35,080 nt of DNA from Veillonella sp. 3891 (GCF_003992315.1 NZ_RQVE01000016.1:1-35080), one strand, 5' to 3'; counted from the first letter of the stretch, positions 1-7,432 are shown. Notes: generated by a model from the letters alone, not told the origin. Translations and numbers: made by a program.

Positions 1-70
1 TTTAGATGTCTTTGCAAACACTATTTTATCAGAAAGCTATGAATCTTTTTTAGTTGCACTTAGATCATAA
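1..70 (+). CDS. C-terminal end of an upstream gene (partial)
   Basis: The reading frame starting at base 2 is open from the window edge and ends at TAA (68-70). It gives a 22-residue tail ending in SFLVALRS. A hairpin with flanking A and T runs follows at 84-113, which fits the end of a transcript. Too little is visible to name the protein. The call rests on the open frame, ordinary codon use and the following hairpin. Confidence 0.4.
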   Translation, partial: LDVFANTILSESYESFLVALRS

Positions 71-83
71 ATTCAAGCCATAA

Positions 84-113
84 AAAAGGGCGACCCCTCT
101 GGAATCGCCTTTT
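84..113. terminator. Bidirectional hairpin terminator
   Basis: GGCGA (89-93) pairs with TCGCC (105-109), extended by A/T pairs on both sides. On the minus strand it is followed by CTTTTTT, so it can end the small-peptide transcript from 185-292. On the plus strand it can end the gene entering from the left. Confidence 0.6.
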
Positions 114-184
114 AGTATATATGTATGTACGTTAATCAAATAGACTACAACAACTTAGATTCCTTATGCTGTATACAAAGAAAC

Positions 185-292
185 CTAAGATGGTAACTCT
201 ACCAAAGAAAAGGCGACCTCTATGGAATTGTTAGTTCTAATGACGTTCACGACTAGGAACAGGACGAGCACGAGAATTGCTAACAATACCAT
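185..292 (-). CDS. 35-residue hydrophobic peptide, possible type I toxin-like
   Basis: An ATG (A at 292) opens a 35-codon frame ending in TAG (185-187). A clear ribosome site, AAAGGAG, lies about 6 bases upstream (complement of 299-305). Residues 2-17 are almost entirely V, L, I, A and F, forming one membrane segment, and are followed by a polar tail beginning RTNNS. A near-ideal promoter lies upstream on the same strand (372-400) and a terminator downstream (84-113), so this looks like a self-contained mRNA of about 280 bases. Size, hydrophobicity and a dedicated promoter and terminator are typical of type I toxin peptides. I do not recognise a named family, and no antisense antitoxin promoter was identified. 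Confidence 0.5.
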   Translation of the reverse strand: MVLLAILVLVLFLVVNVIRTNNSIEVAFSLVELPS

Positions 293-371
293 GATAATCT
301 CCTTTCTGTACGATATGCGTACGAATCTTAACTATAAGTGTAATACTTTAAAAATTTAATAACTGTCTACT

Positions 372-400
372 ATTGTAACACCTTTGTCCACTGTGTGCAA
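372..400 (-). promoter_or_regulatory. Sigma-70 type promoter for the 185-292 peptide
   Basis: On the minus strand, TTGCAC (395-400) and TACAAT (372-377) are separated by exactly 17 bases, with TGT just before the -10 (extended -10). Transcription would start near 365. The leader contains a GTACG/CGTAC stem at 309-323. Confidence 0.65.
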
Positions 401-450
401 GGGTATTCCAGTATTTTTTACAAGATATATATGTCTTATTTTCCACAATC

Positions 451-459
451 TGTTATACT
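451..459 (+). promoter_or_regulatory. Extended -10 promoter for the 507-602 peptide
   Basis: TGTTATACT (451-459) is an extended -10 element. No good -35 is visible, which is usual for extended -10 promoters. It lies about 48 bases before the small gene's ATG and faces away from the promoter at 372-400. Confidence 0.45.
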
Positions 460-506
460 ATAAGTGTTACTTCCCCTATACTGGTAACAGAAAGGGGGTG
501 AGATTT

Positions 507-602
507 ATGGAATTAATACTCCTTACTCTTTTTATCTCGATTACGGCAAATGTCCTCGCTTACTACATTTGTAAATGGCTAGATCGAGTATTTAAGAAGT
601 AA
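507..602 (+). CDS. 31-residue membrane peptide, type I toxin-like
   Basis: ATG at 507 follows a strong ribosome site, AAAGGGGGTG (491-500), which selects this start over the upstream in-frame ATG at 384. The peptide has one hydrophobic helix (about residues 2-19), then YYICKWLD and a basic end, RVFKK. A single membrane helix with a short charged C-terminus resembles Fst/Ldr-type membrane toxins and similar orphan peptides of Firmicutes. The assignment is by architecture only. A strong terminator follows within 40 bases. It is divergent from the peptide gene at 185-292, with 214 bases between their start codons. Confidence 0.55.
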   Translation: MELILLTLFISITANVLAYYICKWLDRVFKK

Positions 603-637
603 CTAGCCTAGCCTTGTCAGCTATATAGACAAATAAA

Positions 638-671
638 AACACCCAGGTCTCGCCACCTGGGTGTTTTTTTT
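638..671 (+). terminator. Strong rho-independent terminator
   Basis: An 11-bp perfect stem, AACACCCAGGT (638-648) with ACCTGGGTGTT (655-665), has a 6-base loop and is followed by a T run. It ends the small-peptide transcript. Confidence 0.85.
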
Positions 672-740
672 GTGAGCTTTATGGAATCACCATTACTCTT
701 TTTCGCTTGTCTAAATTGTATCATAAATTGTAAAAAAATA

Positions 741-770
741 AAACCCCACGGTTGGCCGACCGTGGGGTTT
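741..770. terminator. Terminator after the GltD-like gene
   Basis: A 12-bp perfect stem, AAACCCCACGGT (741-752) with ACCGTGGGGTTT (759-770), has a 6-base loop. On the minus strand it is followed by TTTTATTTTTTT, so it serves the gene ending at 842. It could also act on the plus strand. Confidence 0.8.
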
Positions 771-841
771 CTTTTGCTTGTAAATGGAAATCATCAACTT
801 TTCCATTCCAATTATATCACAGGTTAATAAAAATTTAAATC

Positions 842-2176
842 TTATTCCCCTAAGAAACGTTTTGCCTCGCAATAGTTCACGATACCTTCTACTACTTTTT
901 TAGCTTCTCGCATAGCCAATACTACAGTAGCTGGTTTATGCACTACATCACCGCCTGCGAATACACCTTGACGGCTTGTCATACCATATGGCATATCTCG
1001 TGTTACTACATAGCCAGCTTCGTTCACTTCGATGCCATTACCAGGACCTACTAGACGAGCATTCGGTTTATGACCAATGGCCACAATGATTTTATCTGCT
1101 GGTAAGGTAAAGTCTTCGCCAGTGCTTTTCACAGATCCATCTTCTTGTAATTCTTGGCGTGTTAATGTCAACCCTTCTACGATATCTGAACCAGTTACTT
1201 CTTTTGGAGCGGCTAAAAATTCAAAACGAATACCTTCTTCTTTCGCTTCTTCAAACTCGGTTGGGTTCGCTGGCATTTGTTCTTCCCCGCGGCGGTACGT
1301 CACAGTGACACTTTCAGCACCAAGACGAACACAAGTACGAGCCGCATCCATCGCCACATTACCAGCACCGATGATGACAACTTTATCGCCTTTATATACA
1401 GGGATCAATTCTTCTTCGGCTCTACCATTTTGTACTAATTGTACCGATGTTAATAATGCCATCGCTTGTAACATACCGGCTTTGTCATCGCCAGGCAAAG
1501 AAATTTCCGCTGGTACATGAGTTCCTGTAGCAATAAAGATGGCATCGAAACCTTCTTCAAAAAGAGCATCTAAGTTACGATCTGGACCGATTGTGACATT
1601 GCATTCAAAAGTAACACCTAATGTTTGTAATCGTTTTACTTCACGGCGCACAATTCGTTTTCCCAACCGGAACTCTGGAATCCCAAATAACAGAATACCA
1701 CCCGGTTCATCTTGGCGTTCAAACACAGTCACATCATAGCCTAATTTTGCCATATCACCAGCTACAGTTAATCCAGCAGGACCAGATCCGATAATAGCAA
1801 TTTTACCTTGGTCTTTACGATTTGGTTTCACCTTACGAAGATTATTATCGCTTTCAAAATCAGCTGCAAAGCGTTCTAATTTACCGATATTGATAGGTTT
1901 ATTCGCACGATTTAAAATACATGCCCCTTCACATTGTTTTTCACGAGCACACACTCGACCACACACAGCTGGTAAACTACTACGCTCAGCAATAATATCA
2001 TTAGCTAATCCAAAATTACCATGCGCAATAGCTTGAATAAAACGAGGAATTTCATTTTCAATAGGACAACCTGTACGGCACAATGGTTTCGCACAATTCA
2101 AACAACGCTTCGCCTCAATAAATGCTTCTTCCATCGTATAATCTTTATCAAATTCTATCTCTTGTCGCAGCTCCAT
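842..2176 (-). CDS. gltD: GltD-like NAD(P)-dependent FAD/Fe-S oxidoreductase (glutamate synthase small-subunit family)
   Basis: This 444-residue protein has the layout of the glutamate synthase small subunit and NADPH:ferredoxin oxidoreductase (GltD/NfnL/SudA) family. An N-terminal Fe-S domain carries Cys25, 28, 33, 37 and Cys72, 76, 82, 86. An FAD-binding GSGPAG follows at about 130-135, a second nucleotide site GAGNVAMDAA near 270-279, and GGDVV near the C-terminus. The start at 2176 is chosen because AAGGAGGT lies just upstream. A longer frame would place that site inside the coding sequence. No large GltA/GltB subunit is adjacent, so whether it makes glutamate or works in NADPH/ferredoxin electron transfer cannot be decided here. 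The family call is secure and the substrate is not. Confidence 0.9.
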   Translation of the reverse strand: MELRQEIEFDKDYTMEEAFIEAKRCLNCAKPLCRTGCPIENEIPRFIQAIAHGNFGLANDIIAERSSLPAVCGRVCAREKQCEGACILNRANKPINIGKLERFAADFESDNNLRKVKPNRKDQGKIAIIGSGPAGLTVAGDMAKLGYDVTVFERQDEPGGILLFGIPEFRLGKRIVRREVKRLQTLGVTFECNVTIGPDRNLDALFEEGFDAIFIATGTHVPAEISLPGDDKAGMLQAMALLTSVQLVQNGRAEEELIPVYKGDKVVIIGAGNVAMDAARTCVRLGAESVTVTYRRGEEQMPANPTEFEEAKEEGIRFEFLAAPKEVTGSDIVEGLTLTRQELQEDGSVKSTGEDFTLPADKIIVAIGHKPNARLVGPGNGIEVNEAGYVVTRDMPYGMTSRQGVFAGGDVVHKPATVVLAMREAKKVVEGIVNYCEAKRFLGE

Positions 2177-2260
2177 AAAGACCTCCTTGCACCACTCTGG
2201 TGACACACTTTTCCTTTACATACTTTATTTATAGGTTCTTACTTATTTCGATATAATACG

Positions 2261-2383
2261 TATAGTATACCATAGACTAGTCCTCTCCACTGTAACAATG
2301 GCTACACCCTTACTGTATCCATGGAATTAGCCATCCCTTTTCTTAGTGAAAGTACTAAAAGATATATCCTATAGTATACCATA
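2261..2383. repeat. Direct repeat of a 14-mer flanking an inverted repeat
   Basis: TATAGTATACCATA occurs at 2261-2274 and again at 2370-2383. On the minus strand each copy contains TATACT preceded by TGG, so each could act as an extended -10. The proximal copy lies about 85 bases before the gltD-like start. Between them, ATGGCTA (2298-2304) pairs with TAGCCAT (2328-2334). Nothing else was recognised in 2177-2453. Confidence 0.4.
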
Positions 2384-2453
2384 TGTGCGCACTGTGTGTA
2401 ACTATGTATTTTTATATATTATGCAACGATACCCCCTATCGTTTCAACAATAC

Positions 2454-2485
2454 AAAAAAGAGGCCCACCACATGGGTAGACCTCT
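2454..2485 (-). terminator. Terminator after metQ
   Basis: On the minus strand an AGAGG...CCTCT stem with an inner CCCA/TGGG stem is followed by TTTTTT. It starts about 14 bases past the metQ stop codon. Confidence 0.75.
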
Positions 2486-2498
2486 GTAGTAATTGTGA

Positions 2499-3314
2499 TT
2501 AATTTGCAGATGTAATAGTTCCTTTGAAAGTTTCTGCAATGAATTGTTTGATTGCTTCAGACTGATAAATCTCTGCAATTTTTTTGTAAGTTTCATTGTC
2601 TTTATCTTGTTCACGTGTGGCCAAGATCATCACCGCTAATGGCTCATCTTTTGGTTCTAAGTACAATCCTTTTTCACCTACGTTGATGCCTGCGCTTTGC
2701 ACATAGTTCATCGGAATCGTCGCCAATGTCACATCATCTAAGCTACGAGGTAATTGTGCTGCCTCAAGTTCTTGGATTTTTAGGTTCTTAGGATTTTCCA
2801 CAATGTCTGCTACTGTGGCTTTGAAACCAACGCCTTCTTTCAATTTGATAAGACCTGCTCGTTGTAATAAGGCTAAGGCACGTCCACCATTCGTTGGATC
2901 ATTTGGAATTGCTACCGTGTCGCCATCTTTTACATCGATAGGAGATTTCACAGAATTACTGTAGATACCCATTGGCATTAAAATCGTTTTTCCGATTGGC
3001 ACGAGTTTAGAATTGTTTTGCTTGTTAAAATTTTCCAAGAACGGCACATGTTGATACGCATTCAATTGGATATCTCCATCTGCCAAGGCCTTGTCTGGTG
3101 TGATGTAATCGGAAAATTCCACCACTTTCAACTGGATACCTTGTTTTTGTGCTTCCTTCGCTACCGCCTCAGCCACTTGTGCATGAGGACCTGCCGTAGC
3201 ACCAATTTTAATTTCCTTCGGCGTGTCCTGCGTCGTTGTGGATGTGCCACAGCCCGCAATGCCTAACGCTAATATGCCCACTAATAAGGGCGTGAATAAT
3301 GATTTTAATTTCAT
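2499..3314 (-). CDS. metQ: MetQ/NlpA-family substrate-binding lipoprotein
   Basis: This 271-residue lipoprotein has a signal peptide with a lipobox ending GIAGC (Cys22), and a mature part with the NlpA-family pattern: IKIGATAGPHAQV, then DGDIQLNAYQHVPFL, then VAIPNDPTNGGRALALLQ. In this family the protein captures methionine (D- or L-) for the MetNI ABC transporter at the outer face of the inner membrane. GAAAGGA precedes the ATG by about 7 bases. No metN or metI gene is adjacent, so the transporter partner must be encoded elsewhere, and the ligand could be another amino acid. No SAM riboswitch or T-box is evident in the 230 bases upstream. Confidence 0.9.
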   Translation of the reverse strand: MKLKSLFTPLLVGILALGIAGCGTSTTTQDTPKEIKIGATAGPHAQVAEAVAKEAQKQGIQLKVVEFSDYITPDKALADGDIQLNAYQHVPFLENFNKQNNSKLVPIGKTILMPMGIYSNSVKSPIDVKDGDTVAIPNDPTNGGRALALLQRAGLIKLKEGVGFKATVADIVENPKNLKIQELEAAQLPRSLDDVTLATIPMNYVQSAGINVGEKGLYLEPKDEPLAVMILATREQDKDNETYKKIAEIYQSEAIKQFIAETFKGTITSAN

Positions 3315-3545
3315 AACTGAATCCTTTCATAACTACAAATACTACTAATAAAAATTATATTTCAATTCTGAGTATACAGAATATCATAAGAATCTTCTCT
3401 TGCCCAATATAAATTTTATTACACTATTAATAGGTAAAAACTATAATTTATATACATTGAAACTTTTTTTCATAGTCACAAATAATTGAATTTCTAAAAT
3501 ATTTAAGTTATTATAATCATGTTTTTATATGAAGGGAGTAACTAT

Positions 3546-4889
3546 ATGTCAACTTTTTACAAATGGCATAAGAGAATATCTATCTTTTCTATTATATTTT
3601 TTCTTATGTTTTGCATTACCGGTTTATTATTATTATTTAGAAATGAATTAAATGCTTGGTCTTTAGGACAACCCTCTCATAGTACATCTACTATGACAAT
3701 GAGTCCATCCTCATCCTCTATATTTGATGCAGCAGATGCGGGTGCTGCATTAGTAAAACAACAATATCCATCCAAAGATATTTTGAATATTTCTCCAACC
3801 ATGAATAGATCTAACCTATTACGCTATAGAATTATTGATTCATCAGCCACATCTGCCCCACCTGCACGAATGGGTATGGGAGGAGACTATACCTTATATA
3901 ACCCAAATTCTAATACACTTGTTGAATCTCATCGTGTCACCCCTGCGCATCCATGGGTACGAAGTGCACTACATACAATTCATGAATTACATACTCGATT
4001 AGCCTTAGGAAAATTTGGTATTTATCTTGTAACTATTCTATCTATGATATGCTTCTTATCCATCCTTAGTGGTATCTTTTTATACGGCCCTTTCAGTTCC
4101 GCCTATAAACGAAGCACTCAAACATCAACCCGATTACATATGAGTGCTCTTCATCGTGAATTTTCTATGATTGCTTCTGTTTGGGGAATTATATTATCAC
4201 TTACAGGTGTATGGATTGGAGGTTTTTTTATTGTTAATGATTATTACACAACAAGTGTATCCTCTATGGCAACACAAGAATTAGCTAATCATACATCCGA
4301 AATTTTATCTCCTTCTAAAGCGATTCAACGAATTCTATCAACCTATCCTAATCGTCAACTTATTTCTATGGATTATCCTTCAAGATTTAATAATTATCAC
4401 TATGCCTTTTATTTAGGTAGCCAAAATGATGACGATCCTGCCATGTTTTTAGGACAGCCTGTATACGCCAATTTATATACTGATTCAACTCTCGATCAGT
4501 ATGCAACGAAAGAAATTCCTTGGTATTTTACCGGAATGAAAACTATGATAAACTTACATATTCATAATCATAATTCCATGGCATTAAAAATATTATGGGC
4601 TATTTGGGATATTATCCTCATCATTGGTATGGTATTAGGAATCATCTTAACGATTATGAAACGATATCATATACCTATGAAAACTACACCTATCAAACCT
4701 ATTTTATCCCCTACTCATATATGGAGAATTCCTACCATATCTAGTGCATTCATCGCTTGTGGTTTAATCATTCCAATGTGGCCTAATTCTATGACAGAAA
4801 CAATTGGTGCTATCTGCTTATTGATTCCTTTAGTACTCTTTATATACTCTTTATATCAGTACTATACTCGAATCAAAGAAACTCTATAA
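3546..4889 (+). CDS. PepSY-associated membrane protein
   Basis: A 447-residue integral membrane protein of the PepSY_TM type. A hydrophobic helix at about residues 10-35 (ISIFSIIFFLMFCITGLLLLF) is followed by a large extracytoplasmic region. Two central helices come next, then a second PepSY-like soluble stretch, and finally several C-terminal helices. His residues cluster near the membrane (LHTIHELHTR, NLHIHNHN), as is common in family members proposed to bind haem or act in iron or metal reduction. ATG 3546 is used because AAGGGAG (3532-3538) precedes it. It converges on the autotransporter gene across a shared terminator. The exact role is unknown. Confidence 0.8.
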   Translation: MSTFYKWHKRISIFSIIFFLMFCITGLLLLFRNELNAWSLGQPSHSTSTMTMSPSSSSIFDAADAGAALVKQQYPSKDILNISPTMNRSNLLRYRIIDSSATSAPPARMGMGGDYTLYNPNSNTLVESHRVTPAHPWVRSALHTIHELHTRLALGKFGIYLVTILSMICFLSILSGIFLYGPFSSAYKRSTQTSTRLHMSALHREFSMIASVWGIILSLTGVWIGGFFIVNDYYTTSVSSMATQELANHTSEILSPSKAIQRILSTYPNRQLISMDYPSRFNNYHYAFYLGSQNDDDPAMFLGQPVYANLYTDSTLDQYATKEIPWYFTGMKTMINLHIHNHNSMALKILWAIWDIILIIGMVLGIILTIMKRYHIPMKTTPIKPILSPTHIWRIPTISSAFIACGLIIPMWPNSMTETIGAICLLIPLVLFIYSLYQYYTRIKETL

Positions 4890-4930
4890 TATATCTATGG
4901 TAATCTTTCTCATAGCCTTATGAAAAGAAA

Positions 4931-4971
4931 AATAGAGGTCATTGTTACATTGTATAACTATGACCTCTATT
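4931..4971. terminator. Shared terminator between convergent genes
   Basis: AATAGAGGTCA (4931-4941) and TGACCTCTATT (4961-4971) form an 11-bp perfect stem between the PepSY gene and the autotransporter gene, which converge here. Confidence 0.75.
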
Positions 4972-4977
4972 GTTATG

Positions 4978-6465
4978 TTATTTCCCTTGCATCACCAATA
5001 ACTGATTCAATTTTTGTTCTAATTCAGCATTTTTCTCTTCTAACTGTTGGATGCGCATCTCATAATCGTTGGAAATCATAGGTTTCTTTTCATCTTTACC
5101 GATTCTGAAAGAAGCTCCTGCATTCCAAGATAGGGTATGTCCCGCAAGGCTAAGTCCAAAATTATAGAATCTATCTTTATTTGTATAATGACCTATTCCT
5201 AATGCCACACCTTTTGTACCTTTAAATTGGCCTACACCAGCCATGACTTGTGTCCGATCTGTACCATCATATGGCAGAGGTTTTAAAGCACCTAAGGCAA
5301 TAGCAGAGGCCCCTGCGATTTTTGCTGTATCATTGGCCTCTTCTGCCATGGCTTTCACAGTATGAACTTGGCTGACGATGCTTTCTGGTTTTGATCCCGT
5401 ACCAGCATTCATTTTCTCGATTTCTTCAGGTGTATATCCTAGGGCATTTGTGATGGCTTTCAACTGTTTCACATTCACTGCATCTGTATCTTTAATACCA
5501 CCAGCTACATTGACAATTCTTCGTTTTACCTCTGGAATATCTAAAGTGTCATTATCAAATTGCATAGTGTATCCCTCTGTACCTACAGAGACAACACCTT
5601 CAGCTGCTTTCACCGTATCTCCTGAGAAAGCAGATGTGCCATCTATGGCAGCACCACGTCCTTCTGTAGAAGAATACACACCAATAGATACACTATTCTT
5701 ATCTTTCACGCGCGACCAAGCACCCAAAGCCATACTACTATCTGCTTTAGAAGATATTTCTGAGCGATTACCAAAGGCTATACTATCTTCTGATAAAGTA
5801 GTAGCAAACCTTCCTAGAGCAATACTTCTTTTCTTTGCTGTCACAGCTTGGGACCCCATGGCAATGGACTCATCTAGCCAAGCTCGGCTGGCTTTACCAA
5901 TAGCGATGGAATCCGTTCCGTTTGCCCGAACAGCATTACCAATTCCTACGGCATCAAATCCATAGACCCTAGTATCATTACCAATTGCCATCGATTGGAA
6001 GGCTACTTTCTCTTCAAATCCTTTTGGAATCATTGGCGTATCTTTTTTATCTTTTGACTCATCTAATGGTTTATAATCATCCACATGCATCACATGTTCT
6101 GATTGATTCCCCACCTTTGTAGGCGTATCATGTGGTACTTCACCTAATTCTTCTGTATCCGTTAATTTACCCACATAGGAACTAGTACCGATGACAATTC
6201 CTTGTTCTCCATTTTGTTCAATAGTAGCTCCATAGCCTAAGGCAATCCCAAAATTAGCATTAATATTATGATTATATCCAATCCCAATAGGAGCACTAAT
6301 CCGCTTATCCTTCGATCCAATTGTACCCTTACCAATTGATACACCACCAGCTGTATAGGCTGTGCTCATATCTCCATTCTTACCTAGATTTACTTCTTCT
6401 GCGAATACTGTTGATGTACACAGTAAGGCAACCAATGTCGCTAATACTACGTTCTTTCTCATCAT
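4978..6465 (-). CDS. YadA-like trimeric autotransporter adhesin
   Basis: A 495-residue protein of the type V secretion (trimeric autotransporter) family. The signal peptide is about residues 1-22, ending VFA. A head of YadA-type repeats spans about 40-265, with recurrent SIAIG, SIAMG, SIALG and SIAFG units 14-16 residues apart, interrupted at 100-150 by a charged loop. A neck motif, DAVNVKQLKAI, lies at 328-338. A short stalk is followed by the membrane anchor at about 382-453 (IAGASAIALGALKPLPYD onward). After the last barrel strand (ASFRIG) there are about 40 further residues ending in a heptad coiled coil with leucines or isoleucines at 472, 475, 482, 486 and 489. Ordinary YadA anchors end at the barrel, so this tail is unusual. 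AAGGAG precedes the double Met start. Confidence 0.92.
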   Translation of the reverse strand: MMRKNVVLATLVALLCTSTVFAEEVNLGKNGDMSTAYTAGGVSIGKGTIGSKDKRISAPIGIGYNHNINANFGIALGYGATIEQNGEQGIVIGTSSYVGKLTDTEELGEVPHDTPTKVGNQSEHVMHVDDYKPLDESKDKKDTPMIPKGFEEKVAFQSMAIGNDTRVYGFDAVGIGNAVRANGTDSIAIGKASRAWLDESIAMGSQAVTAKKRSIALGRFATTLSEDSIAFGNRSEISSKADSSMALGAWSRVKDKNSVSIGVYSSTEGRGAAIDGTSAFSGDTVKAAEGVVSVGTEGYTMQFDNDTLDIPEVKRRIVNVAGGIKDTDAVNVKQLKAITNALGYTPEEIEKMNAGTGSKPESIVSQVHTVKAMAEEANDTAKIAGASAIALGALKPLPYDGTDRTQVMAGVGQFKGTKGVALGIGHYTNKDRFYNFGLSLAGHTLSWNAGASFRIGKDEKKPMISNDYEMRIQQLEEKNAELEQKLNQLLVMQGK

Positions 6466-6679
6466 GTTACAACTTCTCCTTAGTATATGAATTACATATG
6501 AATTATATTATAACATGCTTAGTATCATTCTCATACTATAATATTTTCATCTCTTACATCTTACATGTAATGTTATATTACCTCATGCATCTAGTATCTG
6601 ATGCGTAATATATTTTGTACATCCTTATATCGTCATTTCTATTCTTATGATAGCATTTATAGTTCTGCAAAGAATTATA
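6466..6679. other. AT-rich intergenic stretch, no gene recognised
   Basis: This stretch lies upstream of the autotransporter and should hold its promoter. It is very AT-rich and no convincing -35/-10 pair or coding frame with a ribosome site was found. Confidence 0.4.
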
Positions 6680-6800
6680 TTGATGAACAAAGTAAATTAT
6701 ACATAAAGGCACTGTTTCTTTGATCAAAATGCCATAATCCAATGGTAAAACTAGTTGGCGAGGTCTCGCCAATTTTGGTATAACTATATGCATTGGTATT
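6680..6800 (-). mobile_element. Remnant of a transposase 5' end, copy 1
   Basis: On the minus strand a fragment reads PRQLVLPLDYGILIKET, matching the better-preserved fragment at 25262-25401 (PRQLVLPLDYGMLMIKET). The two share a 28-bp identical DNA stretch and further similarity upstream, including CATTGGTAT. After this point the frame degenerates. The N-terminal style (a short peptide, then LPLD, then a later RLL) suggests an IS1182-like transposase, but the family is an inference. No IS ends could be assigned. Confidence 0.5.
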
Positions 6801-6830
6801 AGTTTTTTTCATAATTACGTTATACCAATG

Positions 6831-6854
6831 AAAAGGGTCTTTCGGGACCCTTTT
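6831..6854. terminator. Hairpin terminator
   Basis: AAAAGGGTC (6831-6839) pairs with GACCCTTTT (6846-6854). It is symmetrical, with A and T runs on both sides, and could act on either strand. Confidence 0.65.
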
Positions 6855-6871
6855 GCTCATTAAACATATAA

Positions 6872-6943
6872 AAAATAGAGGAAAGTTGATACTTTTTGAT
6901 CAACTTTCCTCTATTTTATTTGTGGGCTATTTTCTTACAGCCC
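6872..6943 (-). repeat. Paired-hairpin repeat, copy A
   Basis: A 19-bp perfect stem (6872-6890 with 6899-6917, containing AGAGGAAAGTTGAT) is followed by a small hairpin GGGCT/AGCCC (6924-6943). On the minus strand it directly follows the tRNA-Arg 3' end, small hairpin first and large hairpin second. The same order recurs in copies C and D. It probably works as a transcription terminator or 3'-end stabiliser. Confidence 0.75.
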
Positions 6944-6952
6944 CTTTATATC

Positions 6953-7029
6953 TGGTGCGCCCAGAGGGAATTGAACCCCCGACCTGCAGTTTAGGAAACT
7001 GTCGCTCTATCCTACTGAGCTATGAACGC
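6953..7029 (-). tRNA. tRNA-Arg (anticodon CCT)
   Basis: On the minus strand the sequence folds as a complete cloverleaf of 77 bases including an encoded CCA. The acceptor arm is GCGTTCA with TGGGCGC, the D stem is GCTC/GAGC, and the anticodon loop TTCCTAA reads CCT. The five-base variable loop is followed by a T arm with TTCAATT. The anticodon CCT decodes AGG arginine. A promoter lies 13 bases upstream (7042-7071). Confidence 0.93.
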
Positions 7030-7041
7030 AAGTATACATCT

Positions 7042-7071
7042 ATTATAGTCTAACTATACTGTACCTAGCAA
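7042..7071 (-). promoter_or_regulatory. Promoter of tRNA-Arg
   Basis: On the minus strand TTGCTA (7066-7071) and TATAAT (7042-7047) are spaced by 18 bases, just upstream of the tRNA 5' end at 7029. Confidence 0.6.
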
Positions 7072-7111
7072 TATAAAATCTAAAATAAGATTCGATCTGT
7101 ATCCTATGTTC

Positions 7112-7308
7112 ATATCCACAATACAGAACATTCTTTCTTACCCAATACGATTCAATGAAGCCTTATAGTACAAGGGTTATTCACTTTTTGTGTATAAGAT
7201 GTGTATAACTACGGAGTTATTAACAGTAAATACACAAGGTATTAACAAGCTACTCACAACCTATACCCATAGTTATACACTAAGTTATCCACAGTTAGGT
7301 GGATAACT
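7112..7308. promoter_or_regulatory. DnaA-box cluster away from dnaA
   Basis: Three exact matches to TTATNCACA lie here: 7189-7197 and 7200-7208 on the minus strand, and 7285-7293 on the plus strand (TTATCCACA). One-mismatch boxes lie at 7112-7120, 7177-7185, 7217-7225, 7273-7281 and 7298-7306. A perfect 10-bp inverted repeat, AGTTATCCAC/GTGGATAACT, spans 7283-7308. No gene covers 7072-7574. The density matches that of the intergenic regions flanking dnaA. It could titrate DnaA or be an auxiliary origin element. Confidence 0.7.
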
Positions 7309-7432
7309 GTTCCATATGTACGATAAAAGTGTTTAATTTTCTTTCGAAATGTTCGATCCATACACACATATACTAGTTTTTTTAGACACTTAGATCTCAG
7401 CACATTTATAATCTATTTACTATATACATAAC

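Noticed and set aside
1077-1520. 147-codon open frame opposite the GltD-like gene
   Set aside because: It is antisense to a conserved oxidoreductase, without a ribosome site or recognisable motifs.
3315-3545. SAM riboswitch or Fur box upstream of metQ and the PepSY gene
   Set aside because: I looked for the conserved cores and inverted GATAAT-type repeats and found none convincing. The region is simply AT-rich.
5378-5965. 195-codon open frame on the plus strand
   Set aside because: It lies wholly inside the autotransporter gene and is a shadow of its repetitive head. There is no ribosome site, and the opposite frame is clearly the real protein.
6853-7053. Plus-strand frame with RPEGIEPPTCSLGN
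   Set aside because: This peptide is the well-known translation artefact of the antisense of a tRNA gene. The tRNA-Arg on the minus strand explains it.
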